Source: Ctena decussata
Taxonomy: Eukaryota; Mollusca; Bivalvia; Lucinida; Lucinidae
Length of the DNA: 64,000 bases
Assembly: GCA_963989385.1 (NCBI GenBank)
Contig: OZ022499.1
Location: 53,681,757-53,745,756 of the forward strand
Reading direction: 5' to 3'
Shown here: in pieces, positions 44,360 through 55,871 of the stretch
How positions within the stretch are numbered: the stretch's first letter is position 1
Layout: each line of letters starts with the position of its first letter
The notes under the pieces: model-generated
Told to the model about the DNA's origin: nothing
Seen by the model: the letters and a program-made list of their open reading frames with translations, nothing else
Database searches by the model: none
Position numbers and translations under genes: made by a program

Positions 44360-45400
44360 ATTTATACCCCCACCCCGTAAACTGTGTTTGAAGGGGTATA
44401 CTGCTTTGACGTTGTCCTTCCGTCTGTCTTTCCGTCCGTCAGTACTCAACGCATTAAATTCGCTCAGATTTGTTTCAAATTTTTTCCATGGATGCAGCAT
44501 AAGAAAATAGTTGATACATATATTTTTCAGTTTTACCTGGAAAGTTTTTAGTGCGGAGCTATGCCCCTTTGTATTTTTGGTCACAGTTTGTTATCGCAAA
44601 ACAAATTGAGTTAATTGAGTATGTGAACACATATTGGTATGAAGATGTGCATTAGGGTTACGATTTTAAATTCTGCCCATTTTTGCCTGCGTTATGGCCC
44701 ATTTTGATATTTTTTTACCTTTTTTTAAAGGGTTTTTGCCATTTTTGCTTCAACTTTATTCAGATTTGGTTAATAGATACAACATAAGAAAAGAGTTGAT
44801 ATGTGTTCCTCAGTTTTTCCCAGAAAGGTACCTGCTGAGGTATGCCCCTTTGTAGTTTGCATAAGAAAAGTTTGTTATCACTACTCGTCCATGACCATTT
44901 GACAGATTTTCTTGAAATTAAGTATGTGAACACAAATTGGTATGAAGATGTGCACTAAGGTTTGATTTAAAATCTGACCCTTTTTGCATGAGTCATGCCC
45001 CTCTTTATGTTTTGCACAATCTTGAAGGCTTTTTCGTCCATTTTTTTTAAATTGGCCATTTTTGCTTTCATTTTGTCCAGATTTCGGTGCACAGGAGGTG
45101 GAAAGAGTTGACAAATATTATACTGTTTTTCTCAAAAGAGTTTTCCAGCTCTGTTATGCCCCTTTGTAGTTTTCGAAAACAGAGTTTGTTGTCACCACTG
45201 CCCCTACACTATTTGACTGATATCAAATATGTGAACACATATTGCTATATAGATGTGCACTGAGTTACAGCGGTTTTTTTCTAATTACTTTTTAATGTCC
45301 CATTTAGATAGTATTTGTCATATTTTGTAAGTTTTTTTAAAATGATTTTCACTTCAGGTTCTTCCGGATTTGCTCTTGGAGCAAGCATTAGATAAGAGTA
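44360..45400. repeat. Interspersed repeat with ~305-bp degenerate tandem units
   Basis: The element opens with ACCCCCACCCCGTAAACTGT and GAAGGGGTATACTG, then CCGTCTGTCTTTCCGTCCGTC. TATGTGAACACATATTGGTA and GAAGATGTGCA recur at about 44619, 44922 and 45226. Another phrase (GAGTTGATA.. then TATGCCCCTTTGTAG) recurs at about 44510, 44790 and 45100. Non-coding. Confidence 0.65.
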
Positions 45401-45415
45401 GACACGTTCAGTTAA

Positions 45416-45643
45416 CCAGGGGCCGTATTTATAAAACGACTTAAGTGGTTGCTATGCTGTTGCTAAGGCCAAAACTGTATGAAGGCGATTCCCTAAAACT
45501 ATGAAATTTGCTCTGGAGGAACAGTCTTAAAAGACTGTTCCTCCAGAACAAATTTCATAGTTGTAGGGAATCTCATTCAAAGAAATTTAGCCCTAGCAAC
45601 AGCATAGCAACCACTTAAGTTGTTTTATAAATACGGCCCCTGG
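45416..45643. repeat. Palindromic MITE family P2, copy 2
   Basis: Ends CCAGGGGCCGTATTTATAAA and its mirror. The arms meet at AGTCTTAAAAGACT in the centre (about 45525-45538), so almost no loop remains. 228 bp. Confidence 0.88.
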
Positions 45644-46839
45644 TATGATTATAAGAATTAGCAATATTTGTTTGTAGTTATCATAACATGTATGCTGGGT
45701 ATTTGTAAAACTTAGATGACTATGCTACATTTTTGTACATGCCCAACTGTTAAGTGCGTAGGTATTTAGTAAGCCATGCTTTAGTTGAATATAATACTGA
45801 AACGGATAAAAAGGATAGCATTAGAACAAGCGACACAAAACAAACAAACAGGTCCATGCATAGCAGGCTTTTCCACCTTGAAGGTTATGCCAGAAAGACG
45901 TCCCGATGCCGTGAATTTTATGGCATCTTTGGTTCACACTGTCACCACGCCCCCCTCCTGCCCCAGCTGCGATAGACATAGTGCTGTTTTGCTGCAGTTG
46001 AAAATAAAGCAAATCTGCATGGACTTAGATCACAGAAGATGCGTGATCTACGCTTGATATTTGTTTCTCTAGTATTTTGTTAAAGATACTGACTCTGCGT
46101 TCAGTCTGCTTTCAAAGATACAACAGCTCCTACATCCTATTAACGCAAGAAGATAATAAAAATATTATGTTATAACTGCATGTTTCTCGTGCAATTTACA
46201 TCAAATGGGCAATCCCACACAAACTGAACATCGATTAGTCTATCACTATTGACAGGTTTCATGTTCCGTCCAATTATAGCAATAAATAGGTCCGGAAAAG
46301 ACTTGGACGCTATTCATGACTAACCTTGAGATAATACAGCTCACCGATTTTCTTAGAAATGTTCCAAATTGGGCCAGTTTTTGTCATTATGTAGGGCAAG
46401 GAAAATGAATCATTTCCTGAAGGTATTTACTCACTCAAAGTGGTTCGTTTCATTTGCTGACCTTCAGCTTTGTGTACAAGCTCAGTGATTTTATTGTTTG
46501 AAAAAAGAAGGAATTTCGAACCCTTTAAAGCGTTATCTGGCTTTGAATGTTATATGCATAATATGCAAAAGCTCATAAACTTCACTCACTAAGCTCGAAA
46601 CGTGCAAATCTTTGAGAAAGCGTCACGCTATTAAATATCTATGTGATATGGGTCCGATTATACTATAAATGCCATCTCTTGATTTGGAATATAATATTTT
46701 TAAAAATGTTTAAAAGCCCTGACTAGAAACTGGTATAGACATGTACATGTATAGACTGCATATACCTGTACATGGAGTATCTTATATCACGGTTTATATT
46801 TTAAAGTTTACTAATTTTATACCTAATCTTAATTTGCAG
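45644..46839. other. Non-coding stretch; unrecognised open frame at 45785-46057
   Basis: The 90-codon plus-strand frame (..PPSCPSCDRHSAVLLQLK..) has a Cys pair but no family I recognise and no flanking evidence. The rest shows nothing. Confidence 0.3.
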
Positions 46840-46885
46840 ATGTCGGACATAAAATGGCAGTTTTATCAATATAATTTCAGAACAG
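46840..46885 (+). other. Candidate small coding exon of unknown host gene
   Basis: A 46-nt segment begins ATGTCGGACATAAAATGGCA directly after a TAATTTGCAG acceptor. It ends AGAACAG against GTAAGCTT. It would encode MSDIKWQFYQYNFRTG-. No second exon could be paired with it, so it could be chance. Confidence 0.3.
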
Positions 46886-47887
46886 GTAAGCTTTTAAATT
46901 TAGATTCAGTTATGCTATTTGACTTTTTTCATTTGCAATACTAGAAATATGCACAGGTGTGATTAGGAGAACAATTTGAGGAACCCAATAAAATATTAAG
47001 TTCGATCGACTGATACTTTTTACGAAAATGCACTATCTATTCCATGAAGTCATTTGGTGTTTTTAATTCTAAATTGTCCTCATGAGACCGGATTAGATTT
47101 TTATATATATGTCATTGAGAAATCTATCATAAAGTCCACAGATGATACTGCTACAGCCAAATCCAGAAGCGTTGGTTAAATAAATATTCCTGAACCCACA
47201 GTTCTATCTGTTCCCGCCCCACGTTGAGAGAATCGCAGTCTCATGAGCGTCTGCAAAAATAAATGAATAAATAAATATGCTATCAAAATGATTTGCTTTT
47301 ATCATATAAGAATATAAGAATAGTATATTATCAATAAAATTAAAAACATCAAACTGTTTCAAGCTTGCAGGTATATTATATTATCCATGTTTCTCCGCCA
47401 TTTTGCAAAGGGGATAACTTTCGTAACCTCCTGCCTGCTTCCCTGGAGAACGACACCCTCCCAAAACGAGGTAACCACTTAAAGAAAGGTTTTAAGGTTT
47501 TACTTCTAGAAGAGCAACTTCTGTCCTTGGCGAGTTGAGAAGACAGGCAATAACGGCACTGGCAGGTTTGCCTCCCCTGTACACATTCTCCTTTACATAT
47601 AATGCTTAAAACCAGTGTACTTTCTTTCGAAAATAAGCAGTATAATGCTGGTGTTTGAAAACCAATATACTGCAACAGGCTGTCAGATAAATTAGATTAA
47701 ATTTGCATCAAAGCGACAGATCAATCAACTCCGTATTAAAGTCTATCTCTTCCATAAATGTCATCGTTAAGACGGTACTTTTGAACTTGGACATTTCTAC
47801 TAATCTATAGGAGACTTTGCCATATAATTTGAACAAATTAGGAAACAAAACCACAGCTATCAGTCTGAATATGTACTTATTATAATT
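46886..47887. other. Non-coding; TTTGCTCC-family remnant
   Basis: A degraded segment lies at about 47390-47530 (CTGCTTCCCTGGAGAACGAC..CTTAAAGAAAGG). Otherwise nothing recognised. Confidence 0.4.
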
Positions 47888-48099
47888 GAGGCGCAACACG
47901 AGAAAACCAACAAAGTGGCATATGCGGACATTGAAGACTCAGATCGGCCTGTGCATCCGCCCAGTCTGATCAGTCTTCACTCTCCGCATGGAGCTAGCTC
48001 AGGCCCTTAACTACCTTTAAGCGCATAGCGAAGACTCTGACTGATCTGAGTCTGCACTGGGCCTACATTCCACTTTGTTTTTTTTTCGTGTCGCGGCTC
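47888..48099 (+). repeat. Palindromic MITE family P1, copy 8
   Basis: A shortened, diverged copy (212 bp). GAGGCGCAACACGAGAAAAC pairs with the right end TTTTTTTCGTGTCGCGGCTC. A deletion removes part of the right inner arm. Plus orientation. Confidence 0.83.
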
Positions 48100-49555
48100 A
48101 TTTGATCTTATGAGAGAACGACTGCTAACTTCTATTGTGGCGACAATTTTAGGCACATTACGTAGATAATAGTTGCCATCACGCGCTTTAAAAATATTCA
48201 TATTCTTGAATATGACTTGATTTCCCGATCACTGCACCCTGCTTCCAACTGAAGCAAAGAAATGAATGCATCTTGAAAAACTATCAGGACTGAGACTACA
48301 ATTTATTTTACTATGTAGTTAAATCATCCATCTATCTATGAAACTTTTTTCACAACACTCCAGGCAGTGTATACTCGCTTTTCCTTAAAGACAAGACTTC
48401 TCTGCCGGGGGTCTGGTTCCCAGCATGAGCATAAGTGGTGTGAAAATTCATTCAACCTATCAGTGGACCAGAACTACCAGTTATAATAATTTCATTGGCT
48501 GACTGGAGGTGTTGACACTATGTGATCAAGAGACAGAATTACTCTGTGAAAGTTAATCATCGTTATATAGTACCACTCCTGTCTTTAAGTCTCTGAAGCA
48601 TGACAAACTATTTTTTTCACAGTTTTATCTACATTTTGCTGTTTGTCTGGTAAGTAATCAACCGTCAACCGTGAGACAATTTGCCTTTGCAGGAGCACCT
48701 ATGAAGGGTGTGACTCGGTTCCTCTAGTAACCTCCAGTGTAGGAGATTCTGAACTAATAATACGTTTTCAAGAAACATGTGAAATGCTCTGTTCAGTTTG
48801 CTATGACAAGCAGGATATTCAGTCAAAATGGCCTTCTTTGAAAGAAATGAACCAGGGAACTACATGTATTTGCGTGAAAATACATGTCTATCCTAAAGTT
48901 GTTCAATTAATCAAGGAAAATAATTGTAGACAGATTTTATCAAGCTAGTTACTGTTTCATTAGGTACACCTGTTTAAGTATTGTTTCCTTATCGCTGTGC
49001 TTTATGTTCCCATTTGCTTTTTACCCGTCCTAAATTCAAAATAGCTAGAAGCAAAGCGTGATCTGCGGACCAAATACATCAGCATTTTAATAAAATCAGA
49101 TACAAACAACGAACAAAATGAGGACATTTAGCACCGATAAAAACGGAGAAAACTGCTGACACAACGCAGACTATGGTGTCGTACAATCTGCTGTTGATAT
49201 CAATCTTGTCTTCCAATTTCACCAGGCAATTCATTAGAAAGTGATTAGAATGGAATCGTTTCACGGAGACAATTCTTGTCATTTGTTCCCAAGGGTAAAA
49301 TTAGAATTAATGAAAATGCACCTTATAATTGAAATTCTAGTCTTTCTTCTAATCAAAGTCCTAGAAATAAAGCAGCCACTCCCGTTTATGTATTAGTTGA
49401 ACACGTCATACAGTTAAGCCGCAAAGTTTACAAAACAGCAGTGTTTTGTAAGTAACCGTTACTTATATAGTTGATATTTCCTGTGACTCTAAAAATGGCT
49501 CGTATGCACAAATAAGAACTTCTGTTCTGCTTACAAAAGGAAAGTCATACCTATG
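48100..49555. other. Non-coding stretch, nothing recognised
   Basis: The open frame 49079-49282 (minus) has a hydrophobic stretch but no recognisable family. Confidence 0.4.
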
Positions 49556-49567
49556 ACTGAACTATCG

Positions 49568-49843
49568 GCCAGGCCGCGTAGCACAGTCGGTAGGGCGCCT
49601 GACTTATTAGCCAGTGGTCCTGGGTTCGATACCCGGTTCGGCCACCTACCTTCATTTCCCCTTCCGCTGATTCAAGAAGGGCAGTTGTCAGTTACTGGTG
49701 AAAGTAAGTGATGTTAGTAATGGTTTTCCGCTTAGGAGGTCTTAGCCTGCACAGGAATAGTGTGCTTAGGTTAACTGAGCCTCGACATGACCATAGCTGT
49801 TTACCGTGGACGTTAAACAATTGCAGAAGCAACAACAACAACA
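49568..49843 (+). repeat. Full-length tRNA-derived SINE, family S3
   Basis: The tRNA-like head has the A box TAGCACAGTCGG (49579-49590) and a near-consensus B box GGTTCGATACC (49623-49633), the two parts of an internal Pol III promoter. The body ends in TGGACGTTAAACAA and a (CAA)n tail. ACTGAACTATCG (49556-49567) and ACTGAAGTATCG (49844-49855) form an 11/12 target duplication. The long non-tRNA body and the duplication rule out a genuine tRNA gene. Confidence 0.88.
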
Positions 49844-49855
49844 ACTGAAGTATCG

Positions 49856-50516
49856 TAAGTATGGTGATGATTATTATCCAATAATGTCTGATTTATGTCT
49901 CTATTGTTCTTAGACCAAATTCCTTTTTTCTAAGAGCTAACCCCTTTATGAAAGGTTTATGTGAACCTGAGAAGCAAACAGGAAGTGACAAAAGTTGTTT
50001 CCGTTTGTAAAAACGGCGTAAGTGCATGAACGTATCTGAACATTCACACAAATATCATTAGAACACAAAGCAAATTACTGACATTTAGAGATAAAAGGAT
50101 TATAGGATTAAGGAACTTGTTAAAGTCAAGTTATTTTTTAAGCAGCTCAGAGCTGTGCCATTGAATCCATCAAATTAATGAAAAGGGAAAATATTACACG
50201 CTCTTTTGCCATGTACAAACAAAAGACCAGTATTACTAGCCAAGCGAGACATAACGTGTTGGTGGTGCCAGTGTTTTCATGAAATATTTGTAGTTATCTT
50301 ATAACAGTATGCCGTTTGGAAGCCATTTTTGCTTGGGAACAACTGTCTCAGAACTGTACTTTCTTACAAGGATGATACGCTTGAAGGCCAGAACGTGCTC
50401 TCTTTATTCCGTTCAAATTAGTATCTCTGGAGAACGAATTGGTTTATGTGTGTGTGGTTCTCGATCCAGAAGGGAGACATTTAGAGTCTCCTAAGAACTT
50501 AAAAATCATGACCAGA
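49856..50516. other. Non-coding; TTTGCTCC-family remnant
   Basis: A degraded segment lies at about 49915-50010. The remainder is unrecognised. Confidence 0.4.
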
Positions 50517-50745
50517 CCTGGGGCCGTATTCATAAAACGACTTAAGTGGTTGCTATGCTGTTGCTAAGGCTAAATTTCTTTGAAGAAGATTCCCTACAAC
50601 TATGAAATTTGCTCTGGAGGAACAGTCTTACAAAGACTGTTCCTCCAGAGCAAATTTCATAGTTGTAGGGAATCTCCTTTATCGATATTTAGCCTTAGCA
50701 ACCGCATAGCAACGACTTAAGTGGCTTTATGAATACGGCCCCTGG
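50517..50745. repeat. Palindromic MITE family P2, copy 3
   Basis: Ends CCTGGGGCCGTATTCATAAA and its mirror. The arms meet at AGTCTTACAAAGACT. Close to 45416-45643 in sequence. 229 bp. Confidence 0.88.
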
Positions 50746-50815
50746 ACTCGAGCCCAGAGACTCTTGCGTACCGTGCGAGCATTCTGCCAACTGAGCTACC
50801 GAGCAACATGGACGA
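50746..50815 (-). repeat. tRNA-like SINE head abutting MITE P2
   Basis: The minus strand reads GCTCGGTAGCTCAGTTGGCA (A box) .. GGGCTCGAGTCC (B box). The sequence passes straight into the MITE end after the B box. The acceptor stem cannot be closed, so this is a tRNA-derived SINE head cut by the MITE rather than a working tRNA. Confidence 0.6.
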
Positions 50816-51562
50816 GGTTATGACAATGTGTCCTGCTTAATTAAATATGTACCCAAATTCGCCCTGAACCACAAAAGAAGCGACGAAATGCCAGCATCCC
50901 CTAACCGTAGACCACACTAACCATCAAATGCACAGGGCTAGCCCAACCGGGTCAGGGAGCAATGCTTCTCGCGTACCATAAACTGTGACAGTCAGATATG
51001 TATTGGTTAATGAATAAAACGAAACAGTTTGAGTACTTATCGCTAAAAAAGCCTTTGCTTGTTGTAAGAAAAGCTTTGAGTTGAAAGAAAACGAAATGTA
51101 AACTCCATACAACAGCTTTTCTTTTATCCATCTTTCTTTTTTTCTTGGTGAGCAAAAAAGAACATCAATAAAACAGCATGCTGTCAGGTGTTTGATAGAC
51201 AATATCGTAATTTGATAATAGCCTGCTGTCTGAGAGCACACACAACATGATAGAAAGACAGCGATAACGGAAATTACTGCAAGAAAATTGCCAATACATG
51301 TATTCAGTTTGGATTAGGACATTGGAATTGAAAACAGCTGCAATATAGAACGGATAAGTATGCTCGAATTTGTTTACCCGGCTGCTCCTCCTCGTGGATT
51401 GCGTCAGTATTTGAGCTCAGTGTGAGATGTCTGCTGCCTGGAAAGACATTCCCATCACATTTCGAAGAAAATTAAATAAGTTAAGGAGTAATTTATGTGT
51501 TTGAGACAATCACACTTTTTCGTTGTATGAATTCCGTGTAGCACCTTACTAATAATTCGAGG
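50816..51562. other. Non-coding stretch, nothing recognised
   Basis: Short open frames on the minus strand (50924-51241) have no recognisable family. Confidence 0.35.
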
Positions 51563-51815
51563 GGAGCATGGCATACACTAATTTCCTTTCTCTCCTCGAA
51601 TAATAAGTGTGATGACACTGTATGCCAGCTATGCTCCCTTCGAATTTTAAGTGAGATGATGCCATAGATCTGTTATCATAGCAACTCTGGAATTACCAAA
51701 CGTTGTGCTTATTACCTTGGCAGAATGACGTCTCTATGGCGTCACTTGTTGCAATAGTAAAAGATATATGACGTCATTGGTTCCGGGGTATGGCAAAGAG
51801 TGTATGCCATGCTCC
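51563..51815. repeat. 253-bp element with 16-bp perfect terminal inverted repeats
   Basis: GGAGCATGGCATACAC (51563-51578) is exactly mirrored by GTGTATGCCATGCTCC (51800-51815). A third, internal copy of the word (TGTATGCCAGCTATGCTCCC, about 51619) is imperfect. A TGACGTCAT palindrome lies at about 51769. No clear target duplication. Confidence 0.55.
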
Positions 51816-52144
51816 ACCAATTTTTCAGTGACATAACAAACTGAAATTCTTTCTCAAACAATAGTAGTAGTTATTTTCCGGTCTTTTAACTCCATGATAT
51901 ATTTGCTTCTCAGTTGTGGGGGTTTAGCGACACTGAAGAAGTTAAATACCGAAATGCGCAATGTCACACTATTTCAGGTAACGGTTCATTCAGCTATATC
52001 GAAACATGAAATATCATTCTTCCAGATCTAAGTTTAAACACTTCTGAAGAAGCGATGAATTATATAATGATAACGCATAATGAACTGCACTGACAAACAC
52101 AAATGAAGATATCAAGGAGGAGCTACAATAACTGACCTTAGCCT
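51816..52144. other. Non-coding stretch, nothing recognised
   Basis: No supported feature. Confidence 0.35.
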
Positions 52145-52156
52145 TCCAATAAGGTC

Positions 52157-52399
52157 GGGGGTGGTTGGGTGGTGCAAAGGTGCTGTGTGTAACTTCCAGT
52201 GCCGGGGCGTCCTACTTATTTGAATAGTAGTAGGGCAAGGGCTTACTGTGCTTGCAGTAGGTGCGGGTGGGGGTTGTTTGGACATTTTTTCTCTCATCCA
52301 TCATTTCTCTTCTTTCTCCCTCTCTTTGGGAAACGGCCCGATATAGACTGAAATACTGTCTCAAAGGGCCGTTAAACCCAAAACAACCAACCAACCAAA
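52157..52399 (+). repeat. SINE-like element family S4, copy 1
   Basis: 243 bp flanked by TCCAATAAGGTC at 52145-52156 and 52400-52411, a perfect 12-bp target duplication. It runs from GGGGGTGGTTGGGTGGTGCA through GGGTGGGGGTTGTTTGGACA and ATATAGACTGAAATACTGTC to AGGGCCGTTAAACCC and an (AACC)n tail. The tail and duplication fit LINE-mobilised SINEs. A TGGTTGGGTGG word near the 5' end is A-box-like, but I see no good B box, so the Pol III head is uncertain. Confidence 0.75.
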
Positions 52400-52411
52400 T
52401 CCAATAAGGTC

Positions 52412-53146
52412 AAGGTACCAATGTAAGAAGTTAAAAATTCATTAAAACGAAATAACGAAAAAACAAAAAAACAAAACGGAAATCAGCGTTGTCTCCCTCA
52501 AAGAGGTGACCAGAATGCAAAACATAGCAACAAGCCATCACACAGCACACAAGGTGAAAAGCTTCAAAGCTAGTGGCCACATCCGAGGAGGAACAACCTC
52601 AGGACTATCGCATTACCACAGGTCATTAGTAAAAACCATCTCGGGAGGGTGTGGGGGATATACATTAATATCTCAGCAACACTTAAGGCAATTATTTTCA
52701 ACTATTGTACAAACGCACGTGTCACTGACTCTAATATGGTAGAAGGCATTTTGAATGTCTATTTTTGTTTTTTATTCATCTTATTTGGTTTTGTTTTGCC
52801 TTTACCTATCTGAGTTCACAACTGACACTTTGAAATTACGTGGGCTGTTTCGAAAACAGAAAGCTCGGACGTCAAATATTACTAACCTGGAGGCTTACCA
52901 TGCATCAATTGTTTTCGCAATTATTCCACATCTGGTTATTTTTAGCTTATGGTAAAGAAACAAGGTTATTTCTGGTGAACCTACATTGGAGCTTCGTCGT
53001 TTTAAAGATTCGAAACGCAGGCAAATAGACATGGCTGTCATAGAGACCCGTATTGTGAAATAGTGTAGATACGCATCAGACTGCTCCAGAATCAGCATGA
53101 ACTGCACTTTTGCTCTTCCATCAGGATGTTTTTGATTTGAGAATAA
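52412..53146. other. Non-coding stretch, nothing recognised
   Basis: Short open frames only. Confidence 0.35.
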
Positions 53147-53383
53147 GAGCTGCGACACCACAAAACCAACAAATAGGCATGTACGTCCAGCGAAGACTCA
53201 GAACAGCCTGAGCATCCGCCCAGTCTTATCAGAGTCTTTGCTGTCCGCATGGAGCTAGATTAGTCCCTTAGCTACCCTTTAAGCGCAAAAACGAAGAATC
53301 TGGTCAGACTGGATAGATGCTCAGGCTGATCTGAGTCTTCTGGGCGCACATGTCACTTTGTTGGTTTCCTCGTGTCCCGTCTC
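53147..53383 (+). repeat. Palindromic MITE family P1, copy 9
   Basis: Diverged copy with GAGCTGCGACACCACAAAAC and a right end GTTTCCTCGTGTCCCGTCTC. Plus orientation. Confidence 0.85.
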
Positions 53384-53600
53384 ACTTGTCTGTTTGTAAA
53401 ATGATTTGATGTACTCATTTAGAATAAGAACTTTTTCAATATTTCGAGTAACGCACATTTATAGGTATAACTTTTGTGCTAAGTTTACAAAGGAAAATAA
53501 CTTTTGTGACTTCCTATTTGCTTTCCTCGACCACATTGTCGTTTCAAAAGGTGGTCTACTCTTAAAGGAAATACTTTTCTGCATAGGAGCAAATTCATTT

Positions 53601-53836
53601 GAGTCGCGACACGAGAAAACCAACAAAGTTGTTGTGCGCCTAGCACAGTCTCAGATCAGCCCGGGCATCCGCCTGGTCTGATCAGAGTCTTCGCTGTCCT
53701 CATTGATGTAGCTTAGAACCTTAGCTACCCTTTAAGCGCTTAGGGAAGAGTCTGATCAGACTTGGCGGATGCCCAGGCTGATCTGAGTCTGCGCTGGGCA
53801 AACTACCACTTTGTTGGTTTTCTCGCGTCGCGGCTC
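53601..53836 (+). repeat. Palindromic MITE family P1, copy 10
   Basis: Full-length, 236 bp, only 217 bp after copy 9. Ends GAGTCGCGACACGAGAAAAC and GTTTTCTCGCGTCGCGGCTC. Plus orientation. Confidence 0.9.
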
Positions 53837-54594
53837 ATTTATCCAAGAGCTTAGGCCGAACGTGCCCACTAAGTACGTGGTACCTTTCCTCCACCACTCT
53901 TTTATGGTCTCCATTTCTGCGCCGGTCGACTCATAAAACCACAGCTGATTTATTTCAGGGACGTTTTGTTCAATTTCATTGCTCTTCTTTGTAAAAGAAT
54001 GGCATTACGCTATCGAATCGTAGAGATATGTGTCTGTTAGTGCCACCATACCAAACAAATGATGGGATTTCTATTGCTCGAGAGCGTTAGAGTCAAAATC
54101 TGAATTTATTATAAGTGTATCGTAAAATTTCTTGCCTTTGGGACAATTAAGTCTGAGAATAACAGTGTAGACCCAAATCAGACTGCATCTAAAGAAGCAA
54201 TCTGATCAGGGTCTTCACTGTTTTGCCATTCTATCTGCATATTTTAGAAGAAGAATTGTGTTGATTATAAAAAAAAAAAGCTGGAAATTCGTCATTTATG
54301 GTTGTTATTATAGGTGTCCCAATTATATAGTAAGCTTTTCCATGATAGAGTCTTTCACTTGTTAATCTTGACTGGTGCTTCATTATTGTATCGCCATTTT
54401 CCGTCATTCAAGCATACTTCTTCCCTAAATGTCAAGGGTAGAGATAAAATTCTGACAAAACCATCATTGTCATTTTCAATAGAGGCTGGTTTAGATAATA
54501 TGTACACATAAAGAGGAAATCCCATAGTTTCATCTAAACTTGTACTACTTGTATGGATATGTGGGCAAAACATTGCTTAAGCCTAACTTTTGCG
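53837..54594. other. Non-coding; short ACTGTTTGC-family inverted repeat
   Basis: About 54155-54232 has ACAGTGTAGACCC and a facing GGGTCTTCACTGT. Otherwise unrecognised. Confidence 0.35.
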
Positions 54595-54699
54595 TCAATT
54601 ATTAAAATAAACATTTGGGTATGAACGCATTGTTCTGCCTATATGTATGTGTGAGGGCGAGTCAATATGTAACAAGCCTAACTGATTCAGGCCACGACT

Positions 54700-54960
54700 T
54701 TCATGTTTTGTGTATGGAATATTTAGGTCAGATATGATCCTTTCGACCAAACGTTGAAGAGGGTAGGTGAGAGAAAACATCTATGCATAACTGGTGTTCT
54801 GAGCCATTTTTCCATCCGTCTGAGCTGCACGTGTAGCTTTGTCATAGAGGTGTCCAGTGGCATGAACTGGATTGGCATTGCTATGGTCCTTGCGCATGGT
54901 GCCTCATAGAGCTGCATGCAATACCCTGGTAAGATGTTTTTAAATCAATGAAAACATGGA
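54700..54960 (-). pseudogene. Decayed LINE reverse transcriptase fragment
   Basis: On the minus strand, pieces in two frames recall the polymerase block just before the catalytic YADD. One frame gives RVLHAAL and, after a gap, HLYDKATRAA. The other gives RCFLSPTLFNV, and the first resumes with QRLVERIIS. Together they follow the order seen in QGC-LSPTLFN-type LINEs. Frames are interrupted at least twice and the catalytic box itself is not recognisable. Clearly dead. Confidence 0.5.
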
Positions 54961-55871
54961 ACAGCTTTTTTCCTTGTGTTGAAGAAGATACTTCTCACCT
55001 AGGACTCTGATGTTTCACGAACTGCTCTCTGGTGCTCCTTTGAACCCAGTCTATTTTTCGACAATTATATCATTTCTCGAATCTTGCTTATCTTCTTCGA
55101 TTTTTTGCTAAAAGACATTACTTTTCAACTTACATTTGACAAATCTTGCGAAAATATGATGAAATCTTATAGCCTTGAGTAAACTATATTAAATGGTAAT
55201 GCGAATATACAGATAACAATGAGGCTAACGCGAGAAAGTGGTGTTCCTCTTAGAGAGCAGTAACAACGGGACAATTCTAATGCAAACCGAGAAAAAATGT
55301 ACTTTGATCACCGCAGTTTTTAAAAGGTAAGTACGGAAAAGCCATTTCTCGGTTGAGTAGCTTAAACGATAAAGAGTACAGTAGGTACATGTAACTGTTA
55401 TAAACTTGACGACATCCGTTGAAGAAAATTTAAATTGCTTGCTAACGTAGATCGTTGCAGTTTAAGTAAATCCAAAACGCATCTAAAGATTATACACATT
55501 TTTTTCAGACACCTTTCCAAGCTACAAAGATATCTATTTATGTTACTTGGATAAGTGGCTCAAAGAAAATAAGTGTGAGTCGATGACCCTCGGTTAAATG
55601 AGTCACGTTCTATTGTTGATCAAGGCATTACACTAAATCTGTTGAACGTATAGTGTACTTTTATCAAGTCTGCCTGCGACTCTAGAAGACAAATTTAGAA
55701 TTGGTCTTTCTCTCCAACCAAACAAAGCAAGCTACAAAACAAAATATTTGATTTAGAAACTATAAGCCTAAACAACGCTATGTCTTGATAATACACATAA
55801 CACGTGAAGTGGCGATGAGGCTCAGGTTAGGTGTCTAAATTCGCATTGTGGCGTCATGGATAAGTTTAAAT
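54961..55871. other. Non-coding stretch, nothing recognised
   Basis: No supported feature. Confidence 0.4.

Noticed and set aside
45785..46057. 90-codon frame with a CPSC pair, considered as a zinc-binding exon
   Set aside because: A single Cys pair, no recognisable family and no convincing splice context.
49568..49640. Functional tRNA gene
   Set aside because: A and B boxes are good, but the sequence runs into a ~200-bp body, a CAA tail and a target duplication, which identifies a SINE.
50746..50815. Functional tRNA gene on the minus strand
   Set aside because: The acceptor stem cannot be completed because the MITE begins right after the B box.
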